Assembly (NCBI RefSeq): GCF_006151785.1
Contig: NZ_VDDD01000004.1
Coordinates: forward strand, 1 to 64,000
DNA from: Paracoccus marcusii
GTDB lineage: Bacteria; Pseudomonadota; Alphaproteobacteria; Rhodobacterales; Rhodobacteraceae
Direction: 5' to 3'
DNA: 64,000 bases
Below the pieces are notes generated by a model, which saw only the letters and a list, made by a program, of their open reading frames with translations, had not been told where the DNA came from and did not search any database. Positions 29,460 to 39,554 of this stretch are shown piece by piece (within the stretch, counting starts at the first letter, position 1; every line of letters starts with the position of its first letter). Position numbers and translations under genes: made by a program.

Positions 29460-30125
29460 TCAGGCGGCGGTCAGGCGCACCACACGGTCCATCCGTGCGG
29501 CCAGGGCATGGTTGTGCGTGGCGATCAGCGCCGACAGGCCGGTATCGCGCACCAGACCCATCAGCACGTCAAAGACCCTGTCCGACGTCTCGGGGTCTAG
29601 GTTGCCCGTGGGTTCGTCCGCCAGCAGCAACGCGGGCTGGTTCGCCAGCGCCCGGCAAAAGGCCACGCGCTGCTGCTCTCCGCCCGACATCTGCGCGGGG
29701 CGGTGATCCGCGCGATGCGCCAGGCCGACGCGGTTCAGCAGGTCGGCGGCCCGGGCCTGCGCGTCACGGGGGGCTGTGCCATTGGCAAGCTGCGGCAGGA
29801 CGATGTTCTCGGCCGCGCTGAATTCGGGCAGCAGGTGGTGGAACTGATAGACAAAGCCCAGCTCCTGCCGCCGCGCCTCGGTCCGCGTGCGGTCCGGCAG
29901 GCCGGTCATGTCGCGGCCGGCCAACCACACCCGCCCCGTATCGGGCGTGTCCAGCAGCCCCGCGATGTGCAGCAACGTCGATTTCCCCGCCCCCGACGGG
30001 GCGACCAGCGCCACGACTTCTCCGCGCGCGACGGTCAGGTCCAGCCCGTCCAGCACCGTCACAGGCGCGGGACCGTCCTTGGCATATGTCTTGCCCACGC
30101 CCTCCAGCCGCAACACGTCACTCAT
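29460..30125 (-). CDS. lolD: lipoprotein-releasing ABC transporter ATP-binding protein LolD
   Basis: The ATPase of the Lol system, 221 residues, which powers release of lipoproteins from the inner membrane. Walker A is A-P-S-G-A-G-K-S-T, with Ala for the usual Gly at the first position. The Q-loop is F-V-Y-Q-F-H-H-L-L, the signature M-S-G-G-E-Q-Q-R-V, and Walker [13 protein letters not shown]. Its start overlaps the permease stop by 8 bases (30118-30125), so the genes are tightly coupled. Confidence 0.94.
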   Translation of the reverse strand: MSDVLRLEGVGKTYAKDGPAPVTVLDGLDLTVARGEVVALVAPSGAGKSTLLHIAGLLDTPDTGRVWLAGRDMTGLPDRTRTEARRQELGFVYQFHHLLPEFSAAENIVLPQLANGTAPRDAQARAADLLNRVGLAHRADHRPAQMSGGEQQRVAFCRALANQPALLLADEPTGNLDPETSDRVFDVLMGLVRDTGLSALIATHNHALAARMDRVVRLTAA

Positions 30126-31413
30126 AGCGCAGGGCCTCCACCGGGTTCATGCGCGCGGCGCGGCGCGCGGGAAAGATCGTCACGACGAAGGACAGCGTCA
30201 GCGACAGCGCCACCGCGCGGAAGATGTCCCAGGCCCGCAGGTCGGCGGGCAGACGATAGATGCCGCGCACCTCGGGCTGCCACGCGCCGCCCCCGGTCAG
30301 CGCGTTCAGGGCCGCCATGATGTTGTCCACGTTCAGCGCCAGCGCCACGCCCAGGATCACCCCCGCGATCGTGCCGATGATGCCGGTGAAGGCCCCGCAC
30401 AGGAAGAAGACGCGCAGGATCGACCCTTCGGTCAGGCCCATCGTGCGCAGGATGCCGATGTCGCGGCCCTTGTTCTTGACCAGCATGATCAGCCCGCTGG
30501 TGATGTTCATCGACGCGATCAGGACCAGCACCGACAGGATCACGAACATCACGTCGTCCTCCATGTCCAGCGCGGACAGGAACGACCCGGAACTGTCGCG
30601 CCAGGACCAGGTCTGCGCGCCCTCTCCGGCGGCGCGCATCAGGGGCAGCGTCCAGTCGTCCACGCGTTCGGGGTCGTCGACGAAGACCTCGATCTCGTCC
30701 GCGACACCCTCTCGGTTGAAATAGGACTGCGCCTCGGCAAGGGGCATGTAGACCCGCGTGCGGTCGATGTCATAGCGCCCGGCGCTGAAGATATAGGTCA
30801 CCTCATAGGCGTTCACCCGCGGGGTCGTGCCCATTGCGGTGCGCGCGCCCTCCGGCGCGATCAGGCGGATGCGGTCGCCCACCCCCACGCCCAATTCGCG
30901 CGCGATGCCCGACCCGATGGCGATGCCCTGATCGAACCGCGCAAGGTCACCCTCGGACGTGGCGGGGTCGACGATCCGGGGCATCGCCTCCAGGTCGGCC
31001 CGCGTCACGCCGAAGACCTCGGCCACATTGGAGGAGTCGTTGGCGCTGGCCATCACCTGACCCTTGATGATCGCCGCGGTGCGGGTGACGCCCGGAACCT
31101 CGGCCAGCCGCGCGGCCATGGCCTCATAGTCGGCGATCCGACCGGGTACGACATAGACGTCGTCGGTGAACTCGTTGGTGATGGTCTGCGGCGCCATGTA
31201 GACGGTCGTGTGCGCGTTCGCGCCCAGGATCGTGTCCACGAACTCGGCCCGGAAGCCCGCGCGGACGGCCAGCGTGGCGATCAGCGCCATGACGCCCATG
31301 GCGATGCCGATCAGGCTGATCCAGGTCATGACGCTGACGCCGCCCTCGGCGCGCCGCGCCCGCAGGTACCGCCAGGCGATCATGAATTCGAAACGCGAAA
31401 AGCCTATCGCCAT
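30118..31413 (-). CDS. lipoprotein-releasing ABC transporter permease (LolC/LolE type, LolF-like)
   Basis: A 431-residue permease with the LolC/E layout: an N-terminal membrane helix (about 28-50), a large periplasmic domain, and three C-terminal helices ending in P-V-E-A-L-R-Y-E. Only one permease gene stands beside lolD, with no second copy in the window. This fits the LolF arrangement, in which a single hybrid permease acts as a dimer. ATG 31413 follows GGGGC. The frame stays open upstream antisense to radA, which is not coding for this protein. Confidence 0.92.
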   Translation of the reverse strand: MAIGFSRFEFMIAWRYLRARRAEGGVSVMTWISLIGIAMGVMALIATLAVRAGFRAEFVDTILGANAHTTVYMAPQTITNEFTDDVYVVPGRIADYEAMAARLAEVPGVTRTAAIIKGQVMASANDSSNVAEVFGVTRADLEAMPRIVDPATSEGDLARFDQGIAIGSGIARELGVGVGDRIRLIAPEGARTAMGTTPRVNAYEVTYIFSAGRYDIDRTRVYMPLAEAQSYFNREGVADEIEVFVDDPERVDDWTLPLMRAAGEGAQTWSWRDSSGSFLSALDMEDDVMFVILSVLVLIASMNITSGLIMLVKNKGRDIGILRTMGLTEGSILRVFFLCGAFTGIIGTIAGVILGVALALNVDNIMAALNALTGGGAWQPEVRGIYRLPADLRAWDIFRAVALSLTLSFVVTIFPARRAARMNPVEALRYE

Positions 31414-31548
31414 GGTCCAAGCCCCTGAATTTCCGCCCGGACCCTGCCCCCGCCGACCCCGAAATTCAACCCGACAAAGGCGTGAATGCCTTGCATTCGT
31501 GCTAATACCCACCTTGCGACGCCCGTCCCCCGGTGCGACATGAGGGGC

Positions 31549-32913
<1,365 letters not shown>

Positions 32914-32955
32914 ACCGCCTGATACTGAACGACAACCGGCGCAAGGGGCGGTTTT

Positions 32956-33549
32956 ATGGACGGATTTACGATCATTGATGCGGTGGTGGCGGCTGTCATC
33001 ATCCTGTCGGCCATCCTGGCGTGGTCGCGCGGTTTCGTGCGCGAATCGCTGGCGATCCTGGGCTGGATCGGGGCGGCCGTACTGGCCTTCCTGTTCGCGC
33101 CGACGGTGCGGCCAATGGTGGCGCAGCTGCCGGTGCTGGACCGCTTCATGGGCGACAGCTGCGAGCTGGCGACGATCGCGGGCTTTGCCGTCGTCTTCGC
33201 GCTGGCGCTGGTGATCTTCTCGATCATCACGCCGCTATTCTCCTCGGTCGTACAACGCTCGGCCCTGGGTGGCGTGGACCAGGGGATGGGTTTCCTGTTC
33301 GGCGTGGCGCGCGGCATCCTGCTGGTCGCGATCGCCTTCATCGTCTATGACCGCGTGATGACCACGCAGGACGTCCCGATGGTCGAGAATTCGCGGTCTG
33401 CCCAGGTCTTCGAGCGCATGCGCGGCCAGATGGACGACCAGATCCCCACCGACGCGCCGGGCTGGATCGTGACCCGCTATGAACAGATGGTCATGGGCTG
33501 CACCGCCACCGGCACCCCCGTCACGACCGAAGCGCCCGCCGCGAACTGA
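32956..33549 (+). CDS. cvpA: CvpA family membrane protein
   Basis: A 197-residue inner-membrane protein of the CvpA family. There are about four helices, the N-terminus D-G-F-T-I-I-D-A-V-V is typical, and G-F-V-R-E-S-L is the conserved loop. The C-terminal ~60 residues are soluble and acidic. CvpA has been tied to colicin V production and to envelope stress tolerance, and it is typically encoded upstream of purF, as here (131 bp away). Transcription may continue into purF. Confidence 0.9.
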   Translation: MDGFTIIDAVVAAVIILSAILAWSRGFVRESLAILGWIGAAVLAFLFAPTVRPMVAQLPVLDRFMGDSCELATIAGFAVVFALALVIFSIITPLFSSVVQRSALGGVDQGMGFLFGVARGILLVAIAFIVYDRVMTTQDVPMVENSRSAQVFERMRGQMDDQIPTDAPGWIVTRYEQMVMGCTATGTPVTTEAPAAN

Positions 33550-33578
33550 TCCGCCATGACAGGCAGATGACGAAAAAG

Positions 33579-33602
33579 CGCCCCTGCGGAACCGCGGGGG
33601 CG
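33579..33602 (+). terminator. weak hairpin between cvpA and purF
   Basis: An 11-bp stem with one mismatch (33579-33589 with 33592-33602) and a very short loop, followed by TGACTTTG rather than a U-run. It is probably an attenuating hairpin or a weak terminator. Confidence 0.35.
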
Positions 33603-33679
33603 TGACTTTGTCGGCCGTCGGCACTACATGTCCCCCGACAGCACGACGACATCAGCCCCCACAGATCGAGGCCCGCGCG

Positions 33680-35170
33680 ATGCAACCTTTCCTGGCCCAT
33701 CCGTTCGATTCGGACCGTCTGCACGAGGAGTGCGGCATCTTTGGCGCGATCGGCGTAGTCGATGCCTCGAACTTCGTGGCCCTGGGGCTGCACGCGCTGC
33801 AGCACCGCGGACAGGAAGCGGGCGGCATCGTCGCCCACCATCCCGACTTCGGCTTCAACAGCGCCCACCGGTTCGGCTATGTCCGTGACAATTTCACGAA
33901 GCCCGACCTGATGGCGACGCTGCCGGGACAGCTGGCCATCGGCCATGTCCGCTATTCCACCGCCGGGACCAAGGCAAACACCGCAATCCGCGACGTGCAG
34001 CCGTTCTTCGGCGAATTCCACATGGGCGGCTGCGCGATCGCGCATAACGGCAATATCACCAATGCCGCTGCCCTGCGCCGCGAACTGATCGAGCGCGGCT
34101 CGATCTTCCAGTCGTCGTCGGACAGCGAATGCATCATCCACCTGATGGCCCGGTCGATCCAGCGCAACATCCCCGAGCGGATGAAGGACGCACTGCGCCG
34201 GGTCGAGGGCGCGTTCAGCGTCATCGCCATGACCCGCACCAAGCTGATCGGCGTCCGCGACGCCTTGGGCGTGCGTCCGCTGGTGCTGGGCCGCGTGGGT
34301 GAGGATGGGTACGTCCTGGCGTCAGAGACCTGCGCGCTGGACATCATCGGCGCCGAATTCCTGCGCGAGATCGAGCCCGGAGAGATGGTTGTCATCTCCA
34401 AGGGCCAGATCGAATCGTCGCGGCCCTTCGGCCCGTCGACCGGGCGCTTTTGCATCTTCGAACACGTGTATTTCTCGCGCCCCGATTCGATCATTGGCGG
34501 GCGGTCGGTCTATGAGACCCGCCGCCAGATCGGCGTGGAACTGGCCCGCGAGGCACCGGTCGAGGCCGATCTGGTCTGCCCGGTTCCCGACAGCGGCACG
34601 CCCGCGGCGATCGGCTTTGCGCAAGAATCGGGCATTCCCTATGGCATGGGGATCATCCGCAACCAGTACATGGGCCGCACCTTCATCGAGCCCACCGACC
34701 AGATCCGCAATATGGGCGTCCGGTTGAAGCTGAACGTGAACCGGGCACTGATCCGCGGCAAGCGGGTCGTGCTGGTCGACGACAGCGTGGTCCGCGGCAC
34801 CACCAGCCGGAAGATAAAGGACATGATCCTCGATGCGGGCGCGGCCGAGGTGCATTTCCGGATCGCGTCGCCCCCGACGGCCTGGCCGTGCTTCTATGGC
34901 GTGGACACGCCAGACCGCGACAAGCTGCTGGCGGCGAACATGTCGCCGGAACAGATGCGCGAATGGATCGGCGTCGACAGCCTGTCCTTCGTGTCGCTGG
35001 ACGGGCTGTACCGCGCGGCGGGCGAGGCTGCGGGCCGCGACCCGCAGGCGCCTCGCTATTGCGACGCCTGTTTTTCGGGCGACTATCCGGTGGCGCCCTT
35101 CGATCAGCTGGAGCGCGGCTTCCGCATGAAGGTCGGATCCGAGACCGCGGTCAAGCAAGCCGCCGAGTAG
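33680..35170 (+). CDS. purF: amidophosphoribosyltransferase
   Basis: First enzyme of purine synthesis, 496 residues, moving ammonia from glutamine to PRPP. The N-terminal glutaminase nucleophile is the Cys of E-E-C18-G-I-F-G, preceded by a 17-residue propeptide that the family removes. The PRPP site is V-L-V-D-D-S-V-V-R-G-T-T, and cysteines near the C-terminus (Y-C-D-A-C-F-S-G-D-Y) fit an iron-sulfur-binding type. ATG 33680 follows GAGG by 8 bases. purK and purE lie nearby on the other strand. Confidence 0.96.
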   Translation: MQPFLAHPFDSDRLHEECGIFGAIGVVDASNFVALGLHALQHRGQEAGGIVAHHPDFGFNSAHRFGYVRDNFTKPDLMATLPGQLAIGHVRYSTAGTKANTAIRDVQPFFGEFHMGGCAIAHNGNITNAAALRRELIERGSIFQSSSDSECIIHLMARSIQRNIPERMKDALRRVEGAFSVIAMTRTKLIGVRDALGVRPLVLGRVGEDGYVLASETCALDIIGAEFLREIEPGEMVVISKGQIESSRPFGPSTGRFCIFEHVYFSRPDSIIGGRSVYETRRQIGVELAREAPVEADLVCPVPDSGTPAAIGFAQESGIPYGMGIIRNQYMGRTFIEPTDQIRNMGVRLKLNVNRALIRGKRVVLVDDSVVRGTTSRKIKDMILDAGAAEVHFRIASPPTAWPCFYGVDTPDRDKLLAANMSPEQMREWIGVDSLSFVSLDGLYRAAGEAAGRDPQAPRYCDACFSGDYPVAPFDQLERGFRMKVGSETAVKQAAE

Positions 35171-35186
35171 TTGCGTCCCGCGACGG

Positions 35187-35206
35187 CCGGGGGGCCAGCC
35201 CCCCGG
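35187..35206. terminator. hairpin between convergent purF and NUDIX genes
   Basis: A perfect 9-bp GC stem (35187-35195 with 35198-35206) with a 2-base loop, centred in the 57-bp gap. There is no U-run on either side. Confidence 0.5.
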
Positions 35207-35227
35207 ACCCCCCGCCGTGGTTCCGCA

Positions 35228-35662
35228 TCAGCCGACGATCCGCTCCAGCGGGTCGTATCGTGCCGTGCCATCTCCCCAGATCGCATCGCCCAGCATATCG
35301 GGCTTGTGCCTAAGCGTGGTCAGTTCGGCACGGGTGACCCATCGCGCACGGTTCACGACGCCTTCGGGATCGGTCAGCGTCAACACGTCGGGCCCTGTCA
35401 GCGTGGCGCGGAAATGCACCTCGACCTGGTGAAACCGCCGGGAGGGGTCGTGGAATTCGTTCACCAGGAAGGGATCACCGACGGCGATGCTCAGGCCCGT
35501 CTCCTCCAAAACCTCGCGCGCCAGATTGTCGGGCAGCGAGGCTTGCGGTTCGACCCCGCCGCCCGGCAGGCACCACAGGTCGGACTGCTGCCCCGGATAG
35601 GCATTCACCACCAGCACGCGATCGCGATGCAGGATCGCGGCACGCACCGCCAGTCGGATCAT
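35228..35662 (-). CDS. NUDIX hydrolase
   Basis: A 144-residue single-domain NUDIX hydrolase. The NUDIX box G-G-x-V-E-P ... L-A-R-E-V-L-E-E-T-G-L is at about residues 34-57. It probably cleaves a nucleoside diphosphate derivative; the exact substrate is not readable. Its ATG overlaps the purK stop (ATGA at 35659-35662). It is the last gene of purE-purK-NUDIX, so a role in nucleotide clean-up is plausible. Confidence 0.88.
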   Translation of the reverse strand: MIRLAVRAAILHRDRVLVVNAYPGQQSDLWCLPGGGVEPQASLPDNLAREVLEETGLSIAVGDPFLVNEFHDPSRRFHQVEVHFRATLTGPDVLTLTDPEGVVNRARWVTRAELTTLRHKPDMLGDAIWGDGTARYDPLERIVG

Positions 35663-36693
35663 CCGGCGATCCGGTTCACATGGCCCATCTTGCGGCCCGG
35701 CCGCGCCTGCCCCTTGCCATAGAGGTGAACCTGCGTCCGCGGCTGTGCCAGCAGCGCGGGCACACGGTCCATGTCGTCGCCGATCAGGTTCTCCATCACC
35801 ACGTCCACATGACGCTTGCCGTCGCCCAAGGGCAGTCCTGCCACGGCGCGGATATGCTGTTCGAACTGATCGACCGCGCAGCCGGCCTGCGTCCAGTGGC
35901 CGGAATTGTGCACGCGGGGCGCGATCTCGTTCACGATCAGTCCCTCCGGGGTCACGAACAGCTCGACCCCCAGCACGCCGACATAATCCAGCGCGTTGGC
36001 GATGCGCGCGGCGATCAGCACCGCGTCGGTGGTCACCCGCCCGGGCAGGCCGCAGGGCACCGTGGTGGTGCGCAGGATGCCGCCCTCATGGACGTTCAGG
36101 CCCGGATCGAAGGCCGCCACCTGGCCATCGGTGCCGCGTGCGATGATCACGCTGATCTCGGCAGTGAAGTTCACGAACCCCTCCAGGACCGACGGTGCGC
36201 CGGTCCAGTCGGCCGGACCCTCTCCGATGCGCACCTGCCCCTTGCCGTCATAGCCCATGCGCCGGGTCTTGAGGATCGACGGGCGACCGATCCGCGCGAT
36301 GGCGTCGTCCAGCGCGCCCTGATCCGGCACGTCGGCAAAGGGCGCGACGGTCAGGCCGATGTCGGTCAGGAAGGTCTTTTCGGTCAACCGGTCCTGCGAC
36401 ACGGCCAGCGCGCGCCGCGCCGGGCGGATGGGGCGCAGACTTTCCAGCAGATCCAGTGCGCTGGTCGGCACATTCTCGAATTCATAGGTGATGACGTCGA
36501 CGCTGTCCGCAAAGGCCCGCAGCGCGGCCTCGTCCTCATAGGGAGCGGTCGTCACGCGCCAGGCGACGTCACCCGCAGGGGCGGCGCCCGGTTCGAAGAT
36601 GTGACAGCGCAGGCCAAGGCGGCTTGCGGCCGCCGACAGCATCCGGCCCAGCTGGCCGCCGCCCAGGATCCCGATGGTGCGGACCTCAGTCAT
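35659..36693 (-). CDS. purK: 5-(carboxyamino)imidazole ribonucleotide synthase
   Basis: ATP-grasp enzyme of 344 residues that carboxylates AIR to N5-CAIR, step six of purine synthesis. N-terminal [12 protein letters not shown], the [15 protein letters not shown] loop, and the [13 protein letters not shown] metal/substrate motif are all intact. Its start overlaps the purE stop by 8 bases, and its own stop overlaps the NUDIX gene. Confidence 0.96.
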   Translation of the reverse strand: MTEVRTIGILGGGQLGRMLSAAASRLGLRCHIFEPGAAPAGDVAWRVTTAPYEDEAALRAFADSVDVITYEFENVPTSALDLLESLRPIRPARRALAVSQDRLTEKTFLTDIGLTVAPFADVPDQGALDDAIARIGRPSILKTRRMGYDGKGQVRIGEGPADWTGAPSVLEGFVNFTAEISVIIARGTDGQVAAFDPGLNVHEGGILRTTTVPCGLPGRVTTDAVLIAARIANALDYVGVLGVELFVTPEGLIVNEIAPRVHNSGHWTQAGCAVDQFEQHIRAVAGLPLGDGKRHVDVVMENLIGDDMDRVPALLAQPRTQVHLYGKGQARPGRKMGHVNRIAG

Positions 36694-37171
36694 CGACGGG
36701 CTCCTCGGGTATCGAGGCCGACAGCGCCATGCGCCAGTCGTCCAGCCGCTGCGCCAGCGCCGGGTCGTTCAGCGCCAGGATGCCCGCGGCCATCAGCCCC
36801 GCATTGGCGGCACCCGCCGCTCCGATCGCCATCGTGGCGACCGGATAGCCCTTGGGCATCTGCACGATCGAATACAGCGAATCGACACCGGACAGCGCCT
36901 TGGTCTGAATCGGCACCCCGATCACCGGGACGCGGGTCTTGGACGCCATCATGCCGGGCAGATGGGCCGCGCCCCCTGCCCCCGCAATGATCACGTGCAA
37001 ACCACGCCCGACCGCCGACTTGCCATAGTCCCACAGCCGGTCCGGGGTGCGGTGCGCGCTGACGATGCGGGTGTGATAGGGCACGCCCAGTTCGTCCAGG
37101 ATCTGTGCCGCCTCGCGCATGGTCGGCCAGTCGGACTGGCTGCCCATGATGATTCCCACCGCTTCGGTCAT
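36686..37171 (-). CDS. purE: N5-carboxyaminoimidazole ribonucleotide mutase
   Basis: A 161-residue class I PurE, converting N5-CAIR to CAIR. The active-site motif G-S-Q-S-D-W-P is at about residues 10-16, with S-A-H-R-T-P and [10 protein letters not shown] following. It leads the purE-purK-NUDIX operon from a promoter just downstream of the DUF465 gene. Confidence 0.96.
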   Translation of the reverse strand: MTEAVGIIMGSQSDWPTMREAAQILDELGVPYHTRIVSAHRTPDRLWDYGKSAVGRGLHVIIAGAGGAAHLPGMMASKTRVPVIGVPIQTKALSGVDSLYSIVQMPKGYPVATMAIGAAGAANAGLMAAGILALNDPALAQRLDDWRMALSASIPEEPVDD

Positions 37172-37202
37172 CTATCGTCCCCGTATTGTGCGCCGCGTGC
37201 CT

Positions 37203-37231
37203 GTCCTAGCGCGGGTCCGCGCGGGTCGCAA
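37203..37231 (-). promoter_or_regulatory. sigma-70-type promoter of purE
   Basis: On the minus strand, TTGCGA (37231-37226), a 17-base spacer and TAGGAC (37208-37203). It starts directly after the DUF465 stop, 31 bp before the purE ATG. Confidence 0.5.
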
Positions 37232-37447
37232 TCAGGCGATGATGTCGGGGGTCAGCTCATCCTCCAGTCGGGCGATGCGATCCTTCAGCGACAGTTTCTG
37301 CTTCTTCAGCCGCTGCAAGGCGACGGAGGCGGTCAGCTGGCCCTGAAGGGCGGCGATGGCCTCGTCCAGGTCGCGATGCTCGCAGCGCAGGGCCGCAAGA
37401 CGGGCGCGGCTGATCTCGTCGTGGTTCATCGAATGCTGCATGTTCAT
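37232..37447 (-). CDS. YdcH family (DUF465) protein
   Basis: A 71-residue helical protein of the YdcH/DUF465 family. Two charged helices are linked around residue 45, with the typical L-K-K-Q-K-L-S-L-K-D-R-I-A-R-L-E-D-E ending. ATG 37447 is chosen; ATG 37441 is two codons later, and the frame is open far upstream without similarity. Function unknown; a small coiled-coil cytoplasmic protein. Confidence 0.82.
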   Translation of the reverse strand: MNMQHSMNHDEISRARLAALRCEHRDLDEAIAALQGQLTASVALQRLKKQKLSLKDRIARLEDELTPDIIA

Positions 37448-37569
37448 CGGGCGGGCTCTTGGGAAATGCCGTGGTTCCGACTTATAGCGCGTCGCGCGGC
37501 ATCTGTTAAGCTGGCATCGACAAACCACACGGCTCACGCCATCGTGAGGGTGTGTCCCGGAGGGTTGCC

Positions 37570-38001
37570 ATGTCGCGGCTTGCCACCATCCTTGCGCTGA
37601 TGATCGCCGGCCCCGCCGCGGGCCAGTCCGATGGCGATGTCACCTGGAACACGGGGCGCCTGCCCGACGGGCCCGGCCACGCTGCCGAGATCGCCTATGA
37701 GGGACGCAGGCTCAGCTATGTCTGCCGGCCCGGCGATGCGGGACGTCTGGTGATCGACGGGATGGGACAGACCGATGATCCGATCGTCGTCCTGGTCGAC
37801 GGACAGCGGATCGCCGTGCCGTCCGACATGACGAACGGCGTCCATTCGATCGCCGCCGATCCCGGATCGCAGCTGTTGTCGGCGCTGACCGGGGGGCGGC
37901 AGGTCACCCTGCTGGCCGGGCCGGTGACCCTCAGCCTGCCGTTGGAGGGGTCTCGGCGCGCGATCGGACAGGCGATGGAGGCCTGCGACCTTCGGCCCTG
38001 A
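37570..38001 (+). CDS. secreted protein of unknown function
   Basis: A 143-residue protein starting at ATG 37570 behind a strong GGAGGG Shine-Dalgarno. A signal peptide (residues 1-18, ending A-A-G-Q) is followed by a beta-rich domain containing two cysteines (Y-V-C-R-P and E-A-C-D-L at the C-terminus) that could form a disulphide. I recognise no family. It is read in the same direction as hsp20, which has its own heat-shock-type promoter just downstream. Confidence 0.65.
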   Translation: MSRLATILALMIAGPAAGQSDGDVTWNTGRLPDGPGHAAEIAYEGRRLSYVCRPGDAGRLVIDGMGQTDDPIVVLVDGQRIAVPSDMTNGVHSIAADPGSQLLSALTGGRQVTLLAGPVTLSLPLEGSRRAIGQAMEACDLRP

Positions 38002-38011
38002 CAGCGCGGAT

Positions 38012-38040
38012 CTTGCAAAACGATGCCGTCCTTTCCATAT
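38012..38040 (+). promoter_or_regulatory. sigma-32 (RpoH)-type promoter of hsp20
   Basis: CTTGCAA at 38012-38018, a 14-base spacer and TTCCATAT at 38033-38040 closely match the heat-shock consensus. It lies 69 bp upstream of the hsp20 ATG. Confidence 0.65.
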
Positions 38041-38108
38041 CTTGCGCAGGACGGAGGCCGCCGCAACGGGGCCCAGGACCTGCAGTCGCTGCAACGCAAA
38101 GGGCTGAG

Positions 38109-38537
38109 ATGACGAAGATTTCCTTAGGGGCGCATCCCTATCTGCTGGGGTTCGACCAGCTTGAACGCCTGGTGGAGCGGGCCTCCAAGGGGGCCGAGGG
38201 CTATCCGCCCTATAACATCGAACACCTGCCGCCCGATGCCTTCCGCATCACCTTGGCCGTCGCCGGCTTTGCCGAGGACGACCTGGCCATCACGACCGAG
38301 GACCGCCAGCTGGTGATCCGCGGCCGGCAACCCGAACCGGACGACGCCCGCGTCTATCTGCATCGCGGCATCGCCGCCCGTGCCTTTCAGCGCAGCTTCG
38401 TGCTGGCCGACGGGGTAGAGGTGACGTCCGCCGCGATGGAAAACGGGCTTCTGCATATCGACCTGCGCCGGGTGAACCCGCAGCAGGTCGTCAAGACCAT
38501 TCCGATCAGCCGCAAGCAAGGGGATCATCATGGATAG
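38109..38537 (+). CDS. Hsp20/alpha-crystallin small heat-shock protein
   Basis: A 142-residue IbpA-type holdase chaperone. The alpha-crystallin domain covers about residues 37-125, with Y-P-P-Y-N-I-E before it. The conserved A-V-A-G-F strand, the G-R-Q loop and the G-I-A-x-R-x-F-x-R-S-F-x-L motif are present. ATG 38109 follows AAAGGG. It has a clear sigma-32-type promoter, and rpoH itself lies about 12.6 kb away in this window. It overlaps the DUF1150 gene by 8 bases. Confidence 0.93.
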   Translation: MTKISLGAHPYLLGFDQLERLVERASKGAEGYPPYNIEHLPPDAFRITLAVAGFAEDDLAITTEDRQLVIRGRQPEPDDARVYLHRGIAARAFQRSFVLADGVEVTSAAMENGLLHIDLRRVNPQQVVKTIPISRKQGDHHG

Positions 38538-38757
38538 CAAATTCGATTTCGGAGGCGGTACGTCCGCCCAGACCGTCTACATCCGGCAGGTCGCCGCTGC
38601 GACCCTGCCCCGCGACGTCCAAGACCAACTGCCCGGCGTTCAGACCCTGTACGCCGTCCACGACACCGATGGTGAACGGCTGGCCCTGGTCCAGGACCGC
38701 GCCCTGGCCTTCACCTTGGCGCGCGAGAACGAGCTGCGGCCCGTCAGCGTCCATTAG
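38530..38757 (+). CDS. DUF1150 family protein
   Basis: A 75-residue protein of the DUF1150 family, which in Alphaproteobacteria usually follows an hsp20 gene, as here. It shows the typical Y-I-R-Q-V, L-Y-A-V-H-D-T-D-G-E and A-F-T-L-A-R-E-N-E blocks. Its start overlaps the hsp20 end by 8 bases, so it should be heat-induced. Its stop overlaps the stop of the convergent gene (38754-38757). Function unknown. Confidence 0.88.
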   Translation: MDSKFDFGGGTSAQTVYIRQVAAATLPRDVQDQLPGVQTLYAVHDTDGERLALVQDRALAFTLARENELRPVSVH

Positions 38758-39554
38758 GCATAGCGCATAAACGCGAAAGCCCGCCCATCGGGCGACCAGC
38801 AGGGCACGTTCAGCGTGCCCTGCCCACCGAACAGGTCGCACAGCTTGCGCCGTTCCGTCCCGTCCGGCGCCATGATCCACAGGGATACGTCCCGGTCGCG
38901 CGGATGTTCCAGCGTTTCGGGCGCATAGGCCAGATAGACGACATGGCGCCCGCAGGGCGACGGATGCGGGAACCAGTTCACCGAATCGTCGCGAAAGACC
39001 GGCGCGGCGTCCAATCCATCGACGCGCATCTTCCAGATCTGCGCATGACCGGTCGCGTCGCTGTTGAACCAGATCCAAGTGCCACACGCACTGAAATCGG
39101 GACCGTCGTGATGGGCGACGTCCTGGGTCAGCACCCGTTCGCCGCTGCCATCCACGGCGCAGGTGGCGATCCGTACCACGCGGTCGCCCCGCGCGCAGGC
39201 ATAGACCAGCCGGTCGCCGTGCGCGCCGTGCCACCAGCTTGGGCGCTGCGCGCCCACCGGTTGGGTGGCTTCGCCGTCCCAGACATGCATCCCGGCCCCG
39301 GTCCCGTCATGCGCGGAAAAGATCACCCGCCCGTCGGGCAGAAAGCCGTGGTCGTTGTTGCACCGTTCGGCGCAGCCGGTCTGCAGCAGCTGCAGGCCGT
39401 CGGCATCGGCGCGCCACAGGCGCCCCTCTCCGTTCACAAGAAACCAGCCGTCAGGGTGCCAGTTCGGCGCCTCGATCAGCATCGGGGTGCGCAGGATCAC
39501 GCGGGACTGCCCGGTGGCGACATCCCAGACCTCCAGGGACGACCGCCAGCTCAT
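38754..39554 (-). CDS. TolB-like beta-propeller protein
   Basis: A 266-residue protein without a signal peptide, made of repeated beta-strand units of the TolB/WD40-like type (S-P-D-G-R-A-F-A, P-D-G-R-V-I-F-S-A-H-D, S-P-C-G-R-H-V-V). It resembles the PD40-repeat propellers found in TolB and oligogalacturonate lyase-type proteins. No catalytic residues can be assigned. Its ATG overlaps the stop of the MFS exporter gene (39551-39554), so the two share a transcript and perhaps a pathway. Confidence 0.72.
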   Translation of the reverse strand: MSWRSSLEVWDVATGQSRVILRTPMLIEAPNWHPDGWFLVNGEGRLWRADADGLQLLQTGCAERCNNDHGFLPDGRVIFSAHDGTGAGMHVWDGEATQPVGAQRPSWWHGAHGDRLVYACARGDRVVRIATCAVDGSGERVLTQDVAHHDGPDFSACGTWIWFNSDATGHAQIWKMRVDGLDAAPVFRDDSVNWFPHPSPCGRHVVYLAYAPETLEHPRDRDVSLWIMAPDGTERRKLCDLFGGQGTLNVPCWSPDGRAFAFMRYA

